A DNA stretch of 64,000 nt from Myxococcus dinghuensis (GTDB lineage: Bacteria > Myxococcota > Myxococcia > Myxococcales > Myxococcaceae), in assembly GCF_024198235.1 (NCBI RefSeq), contig NZ_JAKCFB010000011.1, positions 62,001 through 126,000 of the forward strand, written 5' to 3'. Of the stretch, positions 61,347-64,000 are shown one piece after another. Below the pieces are notes generated by a model that saw only the letters and a list, made by a program, of their open reading frames with translations, had not been told where the DNA came from and searched no databases. A program made the position numbers and the translations under genes. The first letter of the stretch is position 1; each line of letters opens with the position of its first letter.

Positions 61347-62243
61347 ATGGTCCCCGGTCCCGACGTGGTCATCGCCTGTCCGCGCTGCGGCGCACTCCAC
61401 CGGCGCTGGTCCCTGGCCTCCGGCAATACGTTCGGCGCGGTGCTCTGGAGCGATGGCTGGTTCGAGGCGCCCATGTGCCCGCTGCCGCCGTGGATCGCCC
61501 GCTGCGTGGGCTGCCGGGTGTTCTTCTGGGTCAAGCGCGCCGTCGAGCTCGGTGAGATGGACCACTACACCTCCCAGTGCGACGAGACGCTCACCACCCT
61601 CACGCTGGAGAGCACGGGCACACGTCGCGTCGAGGTCATGCGGCAACTCCGAGCGCGGCTGGGGCTCGGCCTCCAGGCGGTGAGACACCTCGTCGACCAT
61701 CTCCCCGCGCGAGTCGGCGAGTACGTCCGCCCGTCCGACGCACGAGACGTCGTCGCCGCGCTGGGACAGCTCGGCGCCCATGTCAGCTCGACCTGCGTCG
61801 TCACCCAACCCTACGTGCAGACGAATCCCCAGGAATGGAGCGAGGCGCCCCAGGTGGAGTACGTGACGGAAGCGCTCTTCCTGGAAGCGATTCGCGAGGG
61901 GCTCGCGACGACGCCCGACGAGGAGCGCGAGCTGAGGCAGTGGGCCTGGTGGGTGGGGAACAAGGACTATCGCCGAGGCGCGCCCTGGGTGCCGCTCTCC
62001 CAACGGGCTCCCGAGGTCCGCGAGAACGCCGCGGCACTGATGGCGCTGTGCTCGACCCACGACGCAGAGCAGCGACTGATGCACGCGGAGCTGCTGCGTG
62101 AATCCGAGCGCTTCGAGGAAGCACGCGCCCTCCTGGACCTCCCGCCGCCCCTGGCGACGAGTCCGGGGCTCGACGTCCTGCGCGACGCGGTGCGACGGGG
62201 TGAGTCTCGGCTGCTCCCGCTACCGCGGCCCGAAGCCGTTTGA
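61347..62243 (+). CDS. Zinc-ribbon protein with L7/L12-CTD-like domain, copy 1
   Basis: 298 residues from ATG 61347 (MVPGPDVVIACPRCG); an earlier in-frame ATG at 61242 adds 35 low-complexity residues. Two CxxC pairs (CPRCGAL and CVGCRVFFW) form a likely zinc ribbon over about residues 10-60. A segment at about 92-152 (RVEVMRQLRARLGLGLQAVR, HLVDHLPARVGEYV, AALGQLGAHVS) resembles the C-terminal domain of ribosomal protein L7/L12. The rest is helical and ends with a TPR-like ELLRESERFEEARALL. Family unnamed. A paralog follows immediately. Confidence 0.65.
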   Translation: MVPGPDVVIACPRCGALHRRWSLASGNTFGAVLWSDGWFEAPMCPLPPWIARCVGCRVFFWVKRAVELGEMDHYTSQCDETLTTLTLESTGTRRVEVMRQLRARLGLGLQAVRHLVDHLPARVGEYVRPSDARDVVAALGQLGAHVSSTCVVTQPYVQTNPQEWSEAPQVEYVTEALFLEAIREGLATTPDEERELRQWAWWVGNKDYRRGAPWVPLSQRAPEVRENAAALMALCSTHDAEQRLMHAELLRESERFEEARALLDLPPPLATSPGLDVLRDAVRRGESRLLPLPRPEAV

Positions 62244-62281
62244 GGAAGCACACCCCGGAGTCGTTAGACTCCCTCCCCGTC

Positions 62282-63184
62282 ATGCTCCCGGGTCCCGACA
62301 TCGTCCTGGCCTGTCCTCACTGCGGCGCTCCCCACCGGTCCCCCTCGCTGGCCACCGACAATACGTTCGGCGCCGAGCGCTGGAGTGACGGCTGGTTCGA
62401 GACGGCGATGCGGGCGAGTCTTCCCACGGTCGCGCGCTGCGTGGGCTGCCGCGTCTTCTTCTGGGTCGAGCGGGCCCGTCGCCTGTGTGACCTGGATTCC
62501 ATCTCGGAGTGGCGCGAGGAGCCCCACACCCGCCTCATCCTCGACCACGCAGGCAAGCGGCGTGTCGACGTCAGGCATCTGCTCCTGCAGGAGCTGGGAA
62601 CCAACCTCGAGGACGTGCGGCGGCGCATGGACCGACTCCCCACGCCCATCGGCCAGTACAGGACCCGGGAGGAGGCACGAAAGGTCACCCTCCGCTTCGA
62701 GCATCAGGGCGCGGCCGTCTCCTCCCAGGAGGTGGCCGTCAAGGTCCCCCTCGACACGAGACCCGCCGAGTGGAGGCAGGCGCCCCGCATCCGGCTCGAG
62801 GACGAGGCCCTGTTGCTCGACGCGCTCCGCGAAGGGCTCGCGCGGACACTCGACGAGGAGCGCGAGCTGCGTCGGTGGACGTGGTGGCGGGGGAACGACG
62901 CCTTCCGTGGCGGGGACGCGTGGGTGCCGCTCTCCCAGCGCGATTACGAGGTCCGCGAGAACGCGCGGGCCTTGATGGCGCTTTGCTCGAGCGAGGGCAC
63001 CGAGCCCCGCTGGCTGCACGCGGAGTTGCTGCGCGAGCTCGAGCGCTTCGAGGAGGCGCTCGTCCTCCTCGACCGCATGCCCTCTCCGGAGCTGGAGCCG
63101 CTCCGCGACGCGGCGCGCAGGCGTGATTCGCGGCTGCTCCCGCTGCCCTTCCCGGTCAGGGAGTCGCCAGCCTCGGAGCCGTGA
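62282..63184 (+). CDS. Zinc-ribbon protein with L7/L12-CTD-like domain, copy 2
   Basis: 300 residues from ATG 62282 (MLPGPDIVLACPHCG). It is about half identical to the preceding gene over its whole length, with the same CPHCG and CVGCRVFFW pairs. The middle segment RRVDVRHLLLQELGTNLEDV, RRRMDRLPTPIGQYRT and LRFEHQGAAVS again fits the L7/L12 C-terminal fold, and the same ELLRELERFEEALVLL helical end closes it. The two genes are 38 bp apart and co-directional, a clear tandem duplication. The stop at 63184 abuts the convergent helicase stop at 63185. Confidence 0.65.
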   Translation: MLPGPDIVLACPHCGAPHRSPSLATDNTFGAERWSDGWFETAMRASLPTVARCVGCRVFFWVERARRLCDLDSISEWREEPHTRLILDHAGKRRVDVRHLLLQELGTNLEDVRRRMDRLPTPIGQYRTREEARKVTLRFEHQGAAVSSQEVAVKVPLDTRPAEWRQAPRIRLEDEALLLDALREGLARTLDEERELRRWTWWRGNDAFRGGDAWVPLSQRDYEVRENARALMALCSSEGTEPRWLHAELLRELERFEEALVLLDRMPSPELEPLRDAARRRDSRLLPLPFPVRESPASEP

Positions 63185-64000
63185 CTAACGCACCCACGCG
63201 ATGCGGTGCTTGCGGCCCTTGATGCGGCCTTCGCTCAAGCGCTGGAAGGCCACCTTCGCCACGCGCCGCGCGACGGCCACGTAGGCGATGTGGTCCTGGA
63301 TCTCGATCTTGCCCACGTCGGTGGCGTTGAAGCCGCCCGCCTCGCCCGTCAGCGCGCCGAGGATGTCTCCAGGCCGCATCTTGTCCTTGCGTCCGGCGGA
63401 GATGTAGAGCGTCTCCCACGTCGAGCCCAGGAACGCCGCGCCGCCGCCTTCGGCCGGGGGCAACGTGTCCACGTCCCCGACCTCCAGCTTCGTGCCGATG
63501 GCCTCCTCGATGGTCTCCACCTTCCGCTCGTCGCGCGGCGTGCAGAGCGAGATGGCCAGGCCCGTCCGGCCCGCGCGCCCCGTGCGGCCGATGCGGTGGA
63601 CGTAGGGCTCCGGCTGGAACGGCAGGTCGAAGTTCACCACGGCGTCCAGGGCCTCGACGTCGATGCCGCGTCCCGCGACGTCCGTGGCCACCAGCACGCG
63701 CGTGCTCAGGTTGCGGAACTTCGCCATCACCTGGTCGCGGTCGAACTGCTCCATGTCGCCCTGCAGCCCGTCCACGCTCACGCCGGACGCCGCGAGCGCC
63801 TTCGTGACCTCCACCACCGTCGCCTTCTGGTTGCAGAAGACGATGGCCGAGGCCGGCTGGTACTGGCGGAGGACACGAAGCAGCGTCGCCTGCTTCGCCT
63901 CGGGCTCGCACGTGTAGCGCACCTGACGGATGTCGGGCGCGGCGGCCGTGTCCTCGACCGTCACGCGCACGGGGTCGCGCTGGAACGTCCGGCTCAGCTT
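63185..64000 (-). CDS. dbpA: DEAD-box RNA helicase DbpA, C-terminal part
   Basis: The 271 visible residues enter from the right edge; the N-terminal DEAD domain is outside. The helicase C domain shows SAIVFCNQKATVVEV (motif IV region), STRVLVATDVAGRGIDV (motif V) and YVHRIGRTGRAGRTG (motif VI). The end (about the last 75 residues; RKDKMRPGDILGALTGEAGG, IEIQDHIAYVAVAR) is the DbpA/CsdA RNA-binding domain that targets 23S rRNA helix 92 in E. coli DbpA. So this is most likely DbpA, acting in large-subunit ribosome assembly. Confidence 0.9.
   Translation of the reverse strand, partial: KLSRTFQRDPVRVTVEDTAAAPDIRQVRYTCEPEAKQATLLRVLRQYQPASAIVFCNQKATVVEVTKALAASGVSVDGLQGDMEQFDRDQVMAKFRNLSTRVLVATDVAGRGIDVEALDAVVNFDLPFQPEPYVHRIGRTGRAGRTGLAISLCTPRDERKVETIEEAIGTKLEVGDVDTLPPAEGGGAAFLGSTWETLYISAGRKDKMRPGDILGALTGEAGGFNATDVGKIEIQDHIAYVAVARRVAKVAFQRLSEGRIKGRKHRIAWVR

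Overview
The window looks like a myxobacterial chromosome, most likely Myxococcaceae (Myxococcus/Corallococcus/Pyxidicoccus-like). The reasons are very high GC, many GTG and TTG starts, 4-bp ATGA/GTGA gene overlaps, abundant Asp/Gly/Thr-linked lipoproteins, a large Ser/Thr kinase, FHA and PilZ signalling proteins, and a lipoprotein toxin/immunity pair of the kind exchanged between myxobacterial outer membranes. I saw no rRNA, tRNA, CRISPR array or insertion sequence. The species is inferred, not proven.

Layout. 1-7244 (all minus): a cut-off MFS/spermidine-synthase-like membrane protein, a CstA-type transporter, a transmembrane Ser/Thr kinase and an FHA-GAF-cyclase protein. 7399-15724 (all minus) is a vitamin B12 locus. 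One cobalamin riboswitch precedes a BtuB-like TonB receptor and a Cys-rich propeller lipoprotein. A second precedes an operon of four predicted lipoproteins: two paralogous Asp-linker proteins, a small surface protein and a Rieske protein. 15743-20432 (minus) holds an FHA protein and a tightly overlapping four-gene operon around an ECF-like sigma factor. 20588-25453 holds an M19 dipeptidase, divergent from a small conserved gene and a ComEA-like protein, then a C69 dipeptidase and a MarR regulator.

25839-30739: a large coiled-coil membrane protein coupled to a TPR metallopeptidase-like protein. 30736-42736 is the accessory part: an Imm11-like immunity gene, a SitA-like AHH-nuclease lipoprotein toxin, an ankyrin/polymer-forming protein, a decayed gene region, a 2331-residue SpvB/FG-GAP/RHS protein with a variable membrane-active-looking tail, and a DUF1622 membrane protein whose broken copy lies on the other side of the RHS gene.

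42814-50507: an S9 peptidase, a FrnE-like DsbA protein, and an operon of PilZ-Hsp70 fusion, C4 zinc finger and FliB-like protein. 50661-56909: a His-rich membrane protein, a fibro-slime/DUF4215 lipoprotein, a TPM-domain pair and a propeller lipoprotein. 57193-61205: a MoxR-DUF58-BatA operon. 61347-63184: two tandem paralogs with a zinc ribbon and an L7/L12-CTD-like segment. The right edge cuts a DbpA-type RNA helicase.

The strongest candidate for an undescribed system is the B12 locus. Every protein in it other than the BtuB-like receptor is a predicted lipoprotein, and one to three of them look like beta-propellers. This resembles, without obvious sequence identity, the BtuB-BtuG surface capture system of Bacteroides, here with an added Rieske protein.
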